Assembly (NCBI GenBank): GCA_014058105.1
Contig: JACGCM010001245.1
Coordinates: 496,001-560,000, forward strand
Direction of reading: 5' to 3'
Source: Kingdonia uniflora
Lineage: Eukaryota > Streptophyta > Magnoliopsida > Ranunculales > Circaeasteraceae
Length of the DNA: 64,000 nt
Shown here: in pieces, positions 24,762 to 35,780 of the stretch
How positions within the stretch are numbered: position 1 is the stretch's first letter
How the letters are laid out: each line of letters begins with the position of its first letter
Position numbers and translations under genes: made by a program
Notes under the pieces: generated by a model
Told to the model about the DNA's origin: nothing
The model's database searches: none
The model's input: only the letters and a program-made list of their open reading frames with translations

Positions 24762-25058
24762 TCAAATCACCCATTTCATCAAGTTCTCCCATGATCTCAA
24801 ACCAATATTTGTCTTATAGAGACGTTTAATCCTATAATCTATTTCTTTGTAATATTTTTCCTCATCAAATAAATCATCCGTAAAAGTTGTTAGAATGTCC
24901 ATTGCTTCCGCTCGGCAAATCGGGCATCTCAATGGCTTGTCTTTTTCCACAATTATCGCATTGCAAATACATCGAATATAGAATATATGACAACATTTGA
25001 GTTTGCATAAATAGCGCACCACACTCATTTTATCAAGGCATATACAACAACCCTCCTA
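24762..25058 (-). pseudogene. RING-finger protein fragment, degenerate
   Basis: The minus-strand frame opens right after a stop (TAG near 25059) with EGCCICLDKM and runs to 24762. It shows a RING pattern: C-x2-C (CCIC), then KCCHIFYIRC, then CPICR. The canonical histidine of the HxxHxxC segment is a tyrosine here (HIFYIRC), so one zinc ligand is missing. RING proteins are usually E3 ubiquitin ligases. The N-terminus is lost, and the remaining 30 or so C-terminal residues are unremarkable. Probably a pseudogene fragment. Confidence 0.5.
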
Positions 25059-25062
25059 TTCG

Positions 25063-25128
25063 CTAACGGATTTCTCGGCCACCTAACCATAGTCTCTAAC
25101 GGATTTCTCGGCCACCTTTAACCATAGT
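25063..25128. repeat. short tandem duplication
   Basis: Two copies of a 33-base unit beginning CTAACGGATTTCTCGG and ending ACCATAGT, differing by a two-base insertion. Located just upstream of the RING fragment. Confidence 0.7.
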
Positions 25129-25215
25129 TGAAAATTATCATTTTCTCTCGGATTTATATTATTCTTACGCACCTTCCGATCTAAAATCATTAACTTCCTT
25201 ACATGACGATCAAAA

Positions 25216-25238
25216 TATATATATATATATATATATTC
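25216..25238. repeat. (AT)n microsatellite
   Basis: An uninterrupted run of alternating A and T of about 22 bases. Confidence 0.85.
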
Positions 25239-25239
25239 G

Positions 25240-26040
25240 ACGCGCACTTAAACTCACTAGAATCATCCCTAGGTAACTCCATAATTACCTAAAACAACAA
25301 CTATTGATACATTGGTTAATCAATAGACAATGACAAAAAAATAAATAAAAAGAAAAGATAAAAATGAACAAGAACTTGCTCTTAACTCTAGATACATCAA
25401 ATAAGAAGTCTTCTTTTTTGATGAGAAAGATGAAATTTGAAGAGACTTGAGGCAATTTTTTAAGAAAAAAAAAAATTTGTTGTGGAGATCAAGGTCTTGG
25501 GAGCCTACTCAAAACTATTTCCCAAGTTCTACATCAAAGTTTTACTATGCAACCATTGGATTCTTTTGTTGAAGTAGGCCTTCCAATATTTAACTGGGCT
25601 ACAGTTTTTACCCATATACTAAAAGACCCCGAACCCATTCAAATTGGCTTCATAAATGTCCTTGTTACTCCAGTAGATAACCCAAGATGATAATGCAAGA
25701 TGATAATGCAAGATGATTATCCAAATTTTATGAGATTACAAAAATTTAAACAATATGTGGATAAATTATAAATTATAAAATGATTTATATTGTTATCTAA
25801 AAGAGACCTGTGTAATTCATTAAGTTTATAACTCAAAAAATATTACAAAACCTCATCTTAATCCCAAAAATAACGTGTTTACGTGCGCGTAGGCGCGTGC
25901 GTTACTGCTCGTTTAACAGGAAAATAAATAAAAATAAATACAAGGACAGGATAGAATTTGTATTAGAATCGTGAAGCCGTCATACATATCTATCTGAATG
26001 GTGCAAAAAATCTAATATGGCTAATTGAAGGCACAGAGTG
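25240..26040. other. intergenic upstream of LHCB1, no gene seen
   Basis: AT-rich DNA with one short GC-rich stretch near 25880-25912 (GTGCGCGTAGGCGCGTGCG). A tandem GATAATGCAA unit occurs near 25688-25715. No coding sequence. Confidence 0.5.
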
Positions 26041-26069
26041 TGCCATGGACAAAAAAATCTAGGTATCAG

Positions 26070-26135
26070 CCAATGAAAAGAGATATAGAGATTTGCTAAA
26101 GATAAGGACCTTGGCATTCTCTACTGTATAATAAG
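26070..26135 (+). promoter_or_regulatory. LHCB1 promoter elements (CCAAT, I-box, TATA)
   Basis: CCAAT lies at 26070-26074, GATAAG (the I-box consensus of light-regulated plant genes) at 26101-26106, and a TATA-like TATAATAAG at about 26128-26136. The start codon is 80 bases further on. The I-box close to the TATA box is the classical arrangement of photosynthesis gene promoters, so light and clock control are expected by family knowledge. Confidence 0.6.
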
Positions 26136-26214
26136 ACACCCTTACACTGAAACAGACACAAACATCTCTCCAGTTCAATCAAGAGTAATTATCTAACTTC
26201 ATTCTCTCTTAGAA

Positions 26215-27021
26215 ATGGCTGCTGCTTCCATAATGGCTCTTTCTTCTACCACTTTAGCTGGGAAGGTTGTAAAGCTAACCTCTTCTACCTCAGATCTTTT
26301 TAGTGAAGGGAGGATCAATATGCGAAAGACCGTAGCAAAAACCAAGTCGGTTTCTTCCAGTAGCCCGTGGTACGGTCCAGACAGAGTCAAATACTTGGGA
26401 CCATTTTCTGGCGAGGCACCATCATACCTTACTGGTGAATTTCCAGGTGACTATGGTTGGGACACGGCTGGACTCTCTGCTGACCCTGAGACCTTCTCCA
26501 AAAACCGTGAGCTCGAGGTCATCCACAGTAGATGGGCAATGTTAGGAGCTCTCGGTTGTGTTTTTCCTGAACTACTAGCCCGCAATGGTGTTAAGTTTGG
26601 TGAGGCTGTGTGGTTCAAGGCTGGCGCACAAATATTTAGTGAGGGTGGGTTGGACTACTTGGGTAACCCAAGCTTAGTGCATGCTCAAAGCATTTTAGCC
26701 ATTTGGGCTACACAAGTTATATTGATGGGTGCAATTGAGGGTTACCGTGTAGCCGGAGGGCCACTAGGTGAGGTTGTAGACCCATTGTACCCTGGTGGTA
26801 GCTTTGACCCTCTTGGTCTAGCTGATGATCCCGAAGCATTTGCCGAGTTGAAGGTGAAGGAGCTCAAGAACGGAAGATTGGCTATGTTCTCCATGTTCGG
26901 ATTCTTTGTTCAGGCAATTGTGACTGGCAAGGGTCCTCTAGAGAACCTAGCAGACCACCTCGCTGATCCCGTTAACAACAATGCTTGGTCTTTTGCTACT
27001 AACTTTGTCCCAGGCAAATAA
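26215..27021 (+). CDS. LHCB1: chlorophyll a/b-binding protein of LHCII type 1, chloroplast precursor
   Basis: A complete intronless 268-codon gene, the normal length and structure for LHCB1. Residues 1-35 are a serine/threonine-rich chloroplast transit peptide. The mature protein begins near MRKTV (36-40) with the threonine phosphorylated in state transitions. The trimerisation motif WYGPDR is at 52-57. Transmembrane helix B (about 91-119) contains [14 protein letters not shown], helix C spans about 159-178, and helix A (about 206-236) contains [13 protein letters not shown]. The paired Glu/Arg residues of helices A and B bind chlorophyll and hold the helices together. The terminus [15 protein letters not shown] fits LHCB1 better than LHCB2. 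The product collects light for photosystem II in the thylakoid membrane. It appears intact and functional. Confidence 0.97.
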   Translation: MAAASIMALSSTTLAGKVVKLTSSTSDLFSEGRINMRKTVAKTKSVSSSSPWYGPDRVKYLGPFSGEAPSYLTGEFPGDYGWDTAGLSADPETFSKNRELEVIHSRWAMLGALGCVFPELLARNGVKFGEAVWFKAGAQIFSEGGLDYLGNPSLVHAQSILAIWATQVILMGAIEGYRVAGGPLGEVVDPLYPGGSFDPLGLADDPEAFAELKVKELKNGRLAMFSMFGFFVQAIVTGKGPLENLADHLADPVNNNAWSFATNFVPGK

Positions 27022-28163
27022 GTGAGAGTGAGTATAAGTTGCACATTATCTAGTCCTCATTTGATTCTAACTGAGATTTGAGAGTGTTATTAAATTGTTA
27101 TTATGATGTACATTGGTATGATTTACCAGCAATTATGTAGATTTTTATTCATCTGTGTAGTGTTTTTTTCCAATCCTCCCCATCTTGATGTCATTCTTTC
27201 CTCAACAAATGAAAGCCAAATGTGTTCTACCGTCGTATACAAGGAAGAAGATCACCAAATTTGTTCCTTTGTTCTTGTAGAGAACTCAAAATCTAATTTG
27301 TGAAGATAAGGACTTTAGATGTGAAACCCCATTATCAAGATTTATAATCATGCCAATTATGTTGCTGATGTATTTGCAAGTGAAGGGGTCTGCATGGGAG
27401 ATGCGGAGAGCTTTAAACCCTCTCATATTCAGAATGATGATATTTGAAGAAATATCGGTTTGATTCAACTTTGGTGTCTATATTCCTGGCTGGAATTGTG
27501 ATCTTAGATTTAACTGTACTTAACATGCTACAAAATGCAGGCTGAAATTAAAGAGAGTTTCTTCCAATATAAGAAATGCATTGGAATAGTCTAATAATGG
27601 GGGTTTCTGAGCATTCATGGGCGATGTACAAGACAATAGCATCAATTAAGAACCAAATCAAAGTATTGCAACTTCAAACTGTTGTATACAAACGGCGAAG
27701 AAGCTTCCACTAAAGAAATACATGTAACCAATCTGTACTTTGGTGAGAAAGAAAAAAGAGAAGCATTGTATCCACAGCATACAATGCCTATTAATGCCAA
27801 TACAAACTTTACCTACTCTAAAACTTATGCAATACAGATATTTTCGTGTAAAAGATCTGACCAAATATTTAATACCCCATGATACAAAAGCAAGCACATG
27901 ATCAACTCCAAAGAATTGTTGGAATCTTGGTCCTTTCGCAAAAGAATATGAATCATCATCATCATCATTTTTCCAGTGGTTGTTGGCGTATAGTACGATA
28001 CTACTAATGCAGTTGCGGCTATTGGTGACCATCATATGCTCAAACGATGAATTGGCCCACATCAAACATAAATGCTGTAATGAAACTATATAGAAGAAAA
28101 ACAAATTAATCAGAATCTAGCTTATAAGAAGTAAAAAACATGAAAGTACTCATAAATATTACA
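27022..28163. other. LHCB1 3' flank, no further gene
   Basis: The 3' untranslated region and downstream AT-rich DNA. A minus-strand frame at 27658-28104 is open but contains nothing recognisable. Confidence 0.5.
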
Positions 28164-28168
28164 AAGCA

Positions 28169-28628
28169 TGATCCAGGAGGATCTGAGTATTTTTTTAGTT
28201 TTTTTTTAAAGTCTATTCGAACAGACTTCCTTTGTGTTCGAAAAGACTTTCAAGTCTATTCGAAGAAACAAGTATCTGAGTAGTTTTATTCGAATACACT
28301 AAATATTTGTTCGAATAGACTTTTTCTGTTCGAACAGAGACTTGTTATGTTCGAATATAAGCGTGATTCAGCCTATTGTTTTAGGCGTTTAAGGGCATAT
28401 TTATCCAAGTTTTGTAACTAAAAACTTGTAACCCTCGTAAAGGGGCAAGGCTAGGAAAGATTAGATCAATCAAAGTTTTGAGAGAGAGACTTACGGTTCT
28501 GAGAGAAATTCGATTGTAATCAATTTGATTGAGCAATTGAAACTCTAAAAGAGAATTCTCCCACCAATTTGTGTGTTCTTTGTACTATTCTTCTAATTAA
28601 GGTTTCTCAATTCGTATTGTGGATTTAA
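28169..28628 (+). repeat. 5' LTR of gypsy element
   Basis: Starts TGATCCAGGAGGATCTGAG and ends just before the primer site. It contains one partial copy of the TTCGAA-rich repeat that is expanded in the 3' LTR. About 460 bp. Confidence 0.8.
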
Positions 28629-28675
28629 GTGGTATCAAATTTTCAGTAACGATTCTCGGGGGCGATTGTGTTTAT

Positions 28676-31600
28676 GATCTCTACACGTGACCGACTCAAG
28701 CAAACGAAGGAGAAGCTAGTGAGTCCGTTGAAGATTCACCGGAAACCTAACTCGAAGAATGCATATTTGGAGATAGGCGATTCTGAAGATCGACTCACGA
28801 CTTTGGAAACGAAAGTTTCTGACCTAACGACTAATCTATGAGAGTTGGTAAAGCAATTACGTCTCACAAACCTCGCGAAGGCTTCCGCTTTGGTGAAATG
28901 GCGAGAACGATCGAAGAAAGGGGTTGCAGAGGAGGATAGAGACGAGGGTACTGAGGAGATAGATAGTGATTCTAGTGATACTGAATCCGTCTAGGAGCGA
29001 TCGGGTTTTGGTAAGTCAATGAATCTTATACATAATCTTCGTATCGACTTTAAAATTTAAATTTCGGTATTCGACGGCTAAATCGATGCCGAGAAGTTGG
29101 ATAATTGGTTAGATAGGTTAAAGACCTATTTTTCTGTTTACGAATATTTCAATCCTCGGAAATTTGTTTTTCTAAATTGAAATTCGCAAGTCATGCACTC
29201 ACGTGGTGGAAGTCCTATCGGAAACATCACTAAGTAAGAAGTTTGAGCTGGAAGGAGTTCAAGGTGTTAGTAAGGAAACAATTTTATCCAATTGGGTATG
29301 AACAAAAGAGATGGTACAAATGGCATAATTTGCGCCAAAAGTTAGGTCAAACCGTACAACAGTTCACTACGAAGTTTCATAACCAAGCGTTGGTTTTGAA
29401 CATTGATGTGGATGAGTATGAGGTGTTAATGAAATATATGGGAGGTTTTTCGGAGTCCATTAGAAGAGAGTTAAAGCTCATTACTGTGAAAAATATCGAA
29501 GATGCTACCGTTAAAGCAATTGCTATTGAAGGCAAGTACTCGAAGAATGACAAGAAAGACGACAAGAGCAAGTCGGGGTACAAGTCTAATTGAAGAATGA
29601 GCATAAAGGGAAGTCTAAAGGAGAGGGATCTTCACCTATGGGGAATTACTGTAGTCATTGTAAGGCAAATGGGCACATTTCAGATAAATATTGAAAACTT
29701 CACCCGGAGCATAAGCCGAAGGAGATGAGCAAGAAAGAGAAACGTGCACTAGCCACAACGATTGATGATTTTCCGGATTTAGATAAGCCAAATCTTAAGC
29801 TTACTCTAATGTTCAAACAACCTATAGCTACCGAAGAGGCGAGTTGGGAATAATTTTTTTATGTTAGCATTCAAATGAAGCAGAGCTTAGTCGAGGCCAT
29901 CATTGATCCAGGTAGTTAGAAGAATTTGATCTCTAAAGCGGTGGTGAAAAAGATAGGTTTGGCTACTGTGGCTTATCCTAAGCCGTATGGTTTGGATTGG
30001 ATTCAGAAAGACGTGGAGTTAAAGATCACTAAGCAGTGTACGTTCAAGTTTGCGATTACTGAGAAGTTTATTGACGAAGTGACGTGTGAGGTGGTTCTGT
30101 TAGATGTGTGTCAAATCATCTTAGGTAGCCCTTACCTATGTGACCGAGATGCAATCATTTACCGTAGAGCTCGCAAGTATCGTTTTGTGAAAGAGGGAAA
30201 GGACTTTCATATCAATGCTTGCAAAAAACATATCACTACCAATAATTTAGTAACGACAACTCAAGCGAAGAGTTTGGTTAATACAAGCAGCAAGTTTGTA
30301 TTGTTGTTGGTGCGACCAGTTCAAGAAGGCCCGTTGGCTATGGTGTTGGTCTACTTTGCCAATGTCTCCTAAGCAACAAACCAATATGGGGAAGTTGCAA
30401 GAGGAGTATAAAGACTTGTTTTGGGGCATAGAAGGGATGTCGTGCAAGAGGGATGTGGAGCATGATATCACCTTGGTGAATGGTGAGTCACTACCCAATA
30501 TTGGGTTGTATCAGACTTCTGTCACAGAGTCTGATGTGATCAAGAAACAGGTACAAGAACTCCTAGAGTACGGGGTTATTACTCCAAGTTGCTCACCTTG
30601 TGTGGTTCACCGGTGTTATTGGTGCCGAAGAAGGATGGGTCTTGGAGAATGTGTGTGGATTATCGGGCGCTGAACAAGATTATTGTGAAGAATCGTTATC
30701 CGCTTCTACGGATCGACGAGCTTTTAGATGAGTTGCAGAAGGAACAATTTTTTACTAAGCTGGATCTTAAGTCGGGTTACCATCAAGTTAGAATCCGGGA
30801 AGGAGATACTTGAAAGACAACGTTCAAAACCAAACAAGGACTCTTTGAGTGGTTGGTGATACCTTTTGGGTTATGCAATGCTTCAGCGACATTTATGCGG
30901 TTAATAAATAAGGTACTTCGTGTTTTTATTGATAATTTCGTGATTATGTATTTAGATGACATTTAATATATAGTCAAACATGAGAGGAGCACCTTGCGCA
31001 TTTACGCAAAGTGCTAGGCGTTTTGCGATCACAACAACCTTTTCTAAATGGGAAGAAGTGCGAGTTTGGGAAGGAGATAGTATACTTGGGGTTTATTGTT
31101 GGTAGCGGTGAGCTTAGGGTTGACCCAGAGAAGGTCTCGGTTATTACTAATTGGCCTAGACCCCGTACAGTGACAGAAGTGAGAAGTATGGGTTATTGCC
31201 AGTATTTACGGAAGTTTATTTGGCATTTTTCACAAATAGCCGCACCGTTACATTCCTTGACAAAGGCCAGTGTAAAGTTTGTGTTGGAAGATCACCATGA
31301 GAAGACTTTTCTGTTACTGAAGTGCAAGATTACAAATGCACCAGTGTTAGCGTTGCCCAATTTGCAGCGGCCTTTTAAGGTCGAGACAAATACGTCAGAC
31401 TATGCATTGGGGGCAATTCTTTTACAGGATGGGAAGTCGGTTGCCTACCATTCTGAGATGTTTACAGGAGCAGTACGCAACTATCCTACCTACGATAAGA
31501 AATTATACGCATTATATCAATCAGTGAGCAAAGTTACTTATTGGGGAAGGGGGTTGTGGTACATTCCTATCACAAACCATTACAATTCTTATCTACGCAG

Positions 31601-33025
31601 TCCAAGCTACAACAAGCTTGCCATATGAAGTGGATGTCGTACCTACAACAGTTTGCCTTGATGATCAAGTATAAGAAAGGAATGGACAACAAAATGGTTT
31701 ATATGTTATCTCGACCCTCATTACCAACTATTTCCGCTTTGTTGGTAACTATGCAGATACAACCTATTGTTCCTTCTAAGGGTATGGCGACGACAATGAG
31801 CTCAGTGTGATTCACGAGAAGTTGCTGCAAAGCAAGACATCCAAGTATATATTAAATGATGATTTGATTTACAGGGGCAGTCTACTATGTATTCCAGAGG
31901 GTAGAGACCGGTTGCATTGGATTCGAGAGGCGCATTGTTCCCGGGTGGCAGGTCATTTCGGGGTTAAGTAGACTCTTTTGAATTTGCGGCGTTATGTCTA
32001 TTGGCCGAAGATGCAAGTGGATGTGTTCGTGTGGTTTGTGGTAGCGTGTTATGCAACACATCGAAGCCTTCCAATCAGAAGAACTGTACTTACCATTACC
32101 AGTTTCTAACCGACCTTGGGAGGGTATTTCGATGGATTTTATGGGTGGTTTACCCATGACCAAGTGTAAGAATGACTATTTGTTTGTGATGGTAGATCGA
32201 TTCAGCAAGATAATTCTTATTCCATGCCAGAAAACGGTCACTGGGGAAGGAGCAGCGCGATTGTTTTTCTGAGACGTCTGGAGGTATTTCGGGCTCCCTT
32301 CTTTTATTATTTTTGATAGGGATAGCCGCTCTTTGGGGCATTTCTGGAGATCGTTATGGGGGATGATGGACACTAGGTTGAAGAGAAGTACCATTTTTCA
32401 TCCGCAGACTGACGGACAAATAGAGGTAGTTAATCGCACTTTGGTTCATTTACTACAGGGATTATATTATAAGCATCCTAAGACTTGGGATGAGAGTTTA
32501 CCGTATCTTCAGTTTGCGTTTAACCTGGCGATTCATGGTTCCACTTTGAAGTCTCCATCTGAAGTTTGTTTGGGGTACTTACCTCAAAGCCCTTTTGATT
32601 TGGCTTTTAGTCTTGGCGACAAGACGGTGTCAGGGCAGGAAGAAGAAGTTAAAGCTTAACGTTTCATTGAGAGGATAAGCAAGGTTCATGAGGCGGTTGA
32701 AGCACAATTGAAGAAGACTCATGCGAAGTATAAGGCTCGACACAACAAACATCGGGTTGAGTGTATTTTTCAAGAGGGCGACCTAGTTTGGTTGCATTTG
32801 GGTAAGGAACGGCTCAAGGGGGAAGGTAAGAAGCTCAAACCTATCCGTTATGGTCCATTTACGATACTAAAGAAGATTGGTGACAATGCATTCCAGTTGG
32901 ATTTGCCACCTTTCATGAAGATGTATTCGGTGATTAATGCCGAGTATTTAAAGCTGTTTGAGCCGTCTCTTTTAGATGAAGACTCTGCAATCGACACTCG
33001 CCTACCGTCAGTTAATGACTTATAG
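28676..33025 (+). pseudogene. gypsy gag-pol remnant
   Basis: Gag (28676-29600) includes the Retrotrans_gag segment KEFKVLVRKQFYPIGYEQKR. A zinc knuckle at 29649-29696 keeps CSHCKANGH, but its last cysteine has become tyrosine and the next codon is a stop. The protease near 29900 reads IIDPGS then a stop, then NLIS. Reverse transcriptase (30580-30970) keeps [31 protein letters not shown] and YLDD. RNase H lies at about 31360-31700 (TSDYALGAILLQD). Integrase keeps all three acidic residues of the DDE triad (MDFMGG near 32140, FDRD near 32310, GQIEVVNR near 32415). More than ten stops or frameshifts break the frame. Confidence 0.88.
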
Positions 33026-33236
33026 ATGGAAAGGGAAGTTTGTTGCAGGAGGATAGTATTCTAGAGAGAAAAGTTCATGCTACAAGACGGGGTAGTATTG
33101 AGTTATTCGTAGTTGAAAAGAAATACCAACTACCTAGCAAGTCGAAGTGGTGCAGCAGGGAAATAGGAATGGCCGCATTCTCACATTTCCAGTTCTAGCT
33201 TGAGCAGGAGCTCAAGGCTCCTAAAGGGGGAAGCCA

Positions 33237-33868
33237 TGTTCCAGAAGGATCTGAGTATTTTTTAAAACTTTTTTTAAAGTCTATTCGAATAAACTTTAAT
33301 TCATATTCAAAGAAACAGGTGCCTGAGTAGTTTTATTCGAATACACTTAATGTTTGTTCGAATACACTTTTTCTGTTCGAACAGACTTTTAAGTCTATTC
33401 GAAAAAATAGGTATCTGAGTAGTTTTATTCGAATACACTTAATGTCTGTTCGAATACACTTTTTTTGTTCGAACAGACTTTTAAGTTTATTCGAAAAAAC
33501 AGGTATCTGAGTAGTTTTATTCGAATACACTTAATGTCTATTCGAATACACTCTTTCTATTCGATCAGAGACTTGTTATGTTCGAATAAAAACGCGATTC
33601 AGCCTATTGTTTTAGGCATTTAAGGGCATATTTGTCCAAGTTTTGTAACTAGATTACTTATAACCCTCATAAAGGGGCAAGGCTAGGCAAGATTAGATCA
33701 TGTTAGATCAATCAAAATTCTGAGAGAGTGATTTAGGGTTTTGAGAGGAATTCGATTGTAATCAATTTGATTGAGTAATTGAAGCTCTAAAATGGAATTT
33801 TCCCACCAATTTGTGTGTTCTTCGTACTATTCTTCTAATTAGGGTTTCTCAATTCGTATTGTAGATAA
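33237..33868 (+). repeat. 3' LTR of gypsy element, expanded by internal tandem repeats
   Basis: Matches the 5' LTR from TGTTCCAG onward but is about 170 bp longer (about 632 bp). The extra length comes from a 92-bp unit repeated in tandem (33331-33422 and 33423-33514, then a partial third copy). Each unit starts TTTTATTCGAATACACTTAA and ends GGTATCTGAGTAG. Confidence 0.85.
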
Positions 33869-33873
33869 AAGCA

Positions 33874-35620
33874 TGACCCTATACTTGCCGAACTAGAGGG
33901 AATATCATTTGGGCCGTTCAACTTAAACAAGAGGATTAAATTTAACTACTTGTAAAAGTTTTTCTATGAGGAAATAGATTTTTTTTTTTTTTTAAGGAAG
34001 TCTGGTGAAAGTTAGTTCTGACAATTATCTCTTTCTTAAGTTGTTCGGATACAAAACTAATGATCTTCACAAGCACTCTAGTTTTACCACTTCAACCCAC
34101 TAAACAATATTGCCTATACTGAATCTGCACAAGTACTTCCCAGTAAGAGCAAGAGCCGAGTTCAGCTCTTTGCTTTAATCTAAAATCCCCAGTTAAGAAG
34201 TACAGCTTCTCCATGTCATTCACGCCTTTCCATAAGAAGTTTTAGATGATCCTCTCGAGCCTCACTGAACAGAATCTGGGAAGTAGAATAAACGCAAGAA
34301 ATAAAATCATTAGCTAGGCATCCTGTTCTTGACCAGCGTGCAAGCCCTTCCTATAAAGAGCATATTTTCTTTCCTCCAGCTTCCTAAAAATCCTTCAGTA
34401 ACGAATCCAATTTCACAACCTTGTGATAGCACAAAGGAGGCGTGCCCACATATTCTAGATAAAACACACAAGGAATCTAGTGACATTTCGCCTATCACCA
34501 TCACGTTCCTCTTTTGCAAAATTTATTTACTCCATGACGAGTGGAATAGCCAGCACCAAGCAGCAAATTCTATACAACTTTACCATTTCTCCCCACTTTC
34601 CATCCGCTCCCCAAATCCAGATGTCTAATTCTCTGTAATGAAAATGGTGAGGAACAAACCCCGAGTTCGGAATAATAGAATCATCATAATGCTCATAAAG
34701 ATCCAGATCCAACCTCTGAAGTGTCTCTATTGTAGTTCTTAAGCCAATAATTCATGTGCACTGGAGATCTCACCATTTTAGCAAATAACAAACATAAGAA
34801 TGAAGTAAAATAACAATAGTAAAAGTATCAACAACATCCTCAATCTCATTCGAGACTAGCAGTGGAAGATGAGAAACCTGAGAAAGAAGCAATATATGAG
34901 AAACAGTATCTCCTTGAAATGGGGACAAGTCCATGACGTTGAAGGTGCAATAAAGCCGATGGTAAATCAACCTCATACGCAAAATTATCAAAGATACGAG
35001 GAACAGGAAATATACCAGAGCGCCGAAACTAAAACGTATGACAAACTGCTGGATGGTTTACACTTTCCGAACAAACCATCACCAATTCCTACCATTAAAT
35101 GACGCATTTGTGTTTATGAAACTTAGGCTTGTACATCAACATTACTTTCTCTAATCCGCGAAGCAAAATCAGCTGCAATATCACACACGGGAAACGTAGA
35201 AGAAATAGATGCGGGATGAAAAACAACCAAAGAAGACACATTAGTCACAATCATTAATGGCAAAAGACATGTGGACTGGTTGACAGAGTTGTGATCAAAT
35301 TCTACAAGAGAAAGAGCAATTCCAAAATGCTGGATTATCGCCGCCACGCATTGCAAAAATATTCCCCAAACTACGGCTAACAACCCCAACTTGATTGTAT
35401 GTCAGTGAATGTTGATAATTAGGGCACAATGAAGGGTATGCCGAGTGCATGCATTTTGGGAAATACATGCCTAAGGGAATGCTTGTCTACGCCGTGAGAA
35501 CCTATGTTCTATTATTCAGCTCGTGTAATAACTTCGAATAAGCCATCACCCCCCTGACCAAGTTTTCCTCCAATGAATCAAGATTAAACGCATATCAATA
35601 CATATTTGTAATCTGATCAT
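33874..35620. other. no gene identified
   Basis: Sequence of ordinary composition. Two minus-strand frames (34310-34519 and 35123-35389) have weak, undecidable resemblances to an agenet-type and a LINE RNase H-type segment. I do not call them. Confidence 0.4.
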
Positions 35621-35630
35621 CTACATAAGA

Positions 35631-35770
35631 AAGCATCCCATGCTCTTGGCCCAGTGGTGGTTGTGACCCTCCACCAAGAGAGAAGTCGTGGGTTCGAAAC
35701 CGCATAGGGTTGGAAACTCAGGGTTATGAATCCCTATATATAACTAGCTTGCCTAGCAAACAATGTACTG
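35631..35770 (+). mobile_element. tRNA-derived SINE
   Basis: An RNA polymerase III A box (TGGCCCAGTGG, 35647-35657) and B box (GGTTCGAAACC, 35691-35701) both match consensus and are spaced as in tRNA-like promoters. A 10-bp direct repeat CTACATAAGA flanks the element exactly (35621-35630 and 35771-35780), as expected from LINE-driven insertion. The body is 140 bp. It is not a tRNA gene: no cloverleaf or CCA-side acceptor pairing is visible. Confidence 0.8.
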
Positions 35771-35780
35771 CTACATAAGA

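Larger units (their letters stand above)
28169..33868 (+). mobile_element. Ty3-gypsy retrotransposon, full length but inactive
   Basis: Two LTRs flank an internal region with gag, protease, reverse transcriptase, RNase H and integrase in gypsy order. A primer site follows the 5' LTR (TGGTATCAAA at 28630-28639, a decayed initiator-Met type) and a polypurine tract (AAAGGGGGAAG) precedes the 3' LTR. AAGCA is found directly before the 5' LTR (28164-28168) and after the 3' LTR (33869-33873), giving a likely 5-bp target duplication. The integrase ends with a GPY/F-type segment (RYGPFTILKKIGDNAFQLD), as in chromoviruses, but no chromodomain is evident. Many stops and frameshifts make it inactive. 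Confidence 0.88.

Noticed and set aside
25870..25915. GC-rich GTGCGCGTAGGCGCGTGCG as a Helitron 3' hairpin
   Set aside because: The two halves are direct rather than inverted repeats, so no stem forms, and no CTRR end follows.
26199..26390. Minus-strand frame over the LHCB1 start
   Set aside because: Antisense shadow of the LHCB1 coding sequence.
27658..28104. 148-codon minus-strand frame downstream of LHCB1
   Set aside because: No recognisable motif and an odd aromatic-rich composition; probably chance.
28284..28345. TTCGAA repeats as a CRISPR-like or satellite array
   Set aside because: They are part of the gypsy LTR and have no spacers; the same unit is expanded in the 3' LTR.
34310..34519. 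Possible agenet-type domain (minus)
   Set aside because: Only about 20 residues (around TEGFLGSW) recall the family and nothing continuous supports it.
35123..35389. Possible LINE RNase H tail (minus)
   Set aside because: The CDIAADFASRIRE stretch is suggestive, but catalytic residues and neighbouring domains are absent.
35647..35701. tRNA gene
   Set aside because: A and B boxes are present, but there is no acceptor stem or cloverleaf, and flanking 10-bp duplications show it is a SINE.
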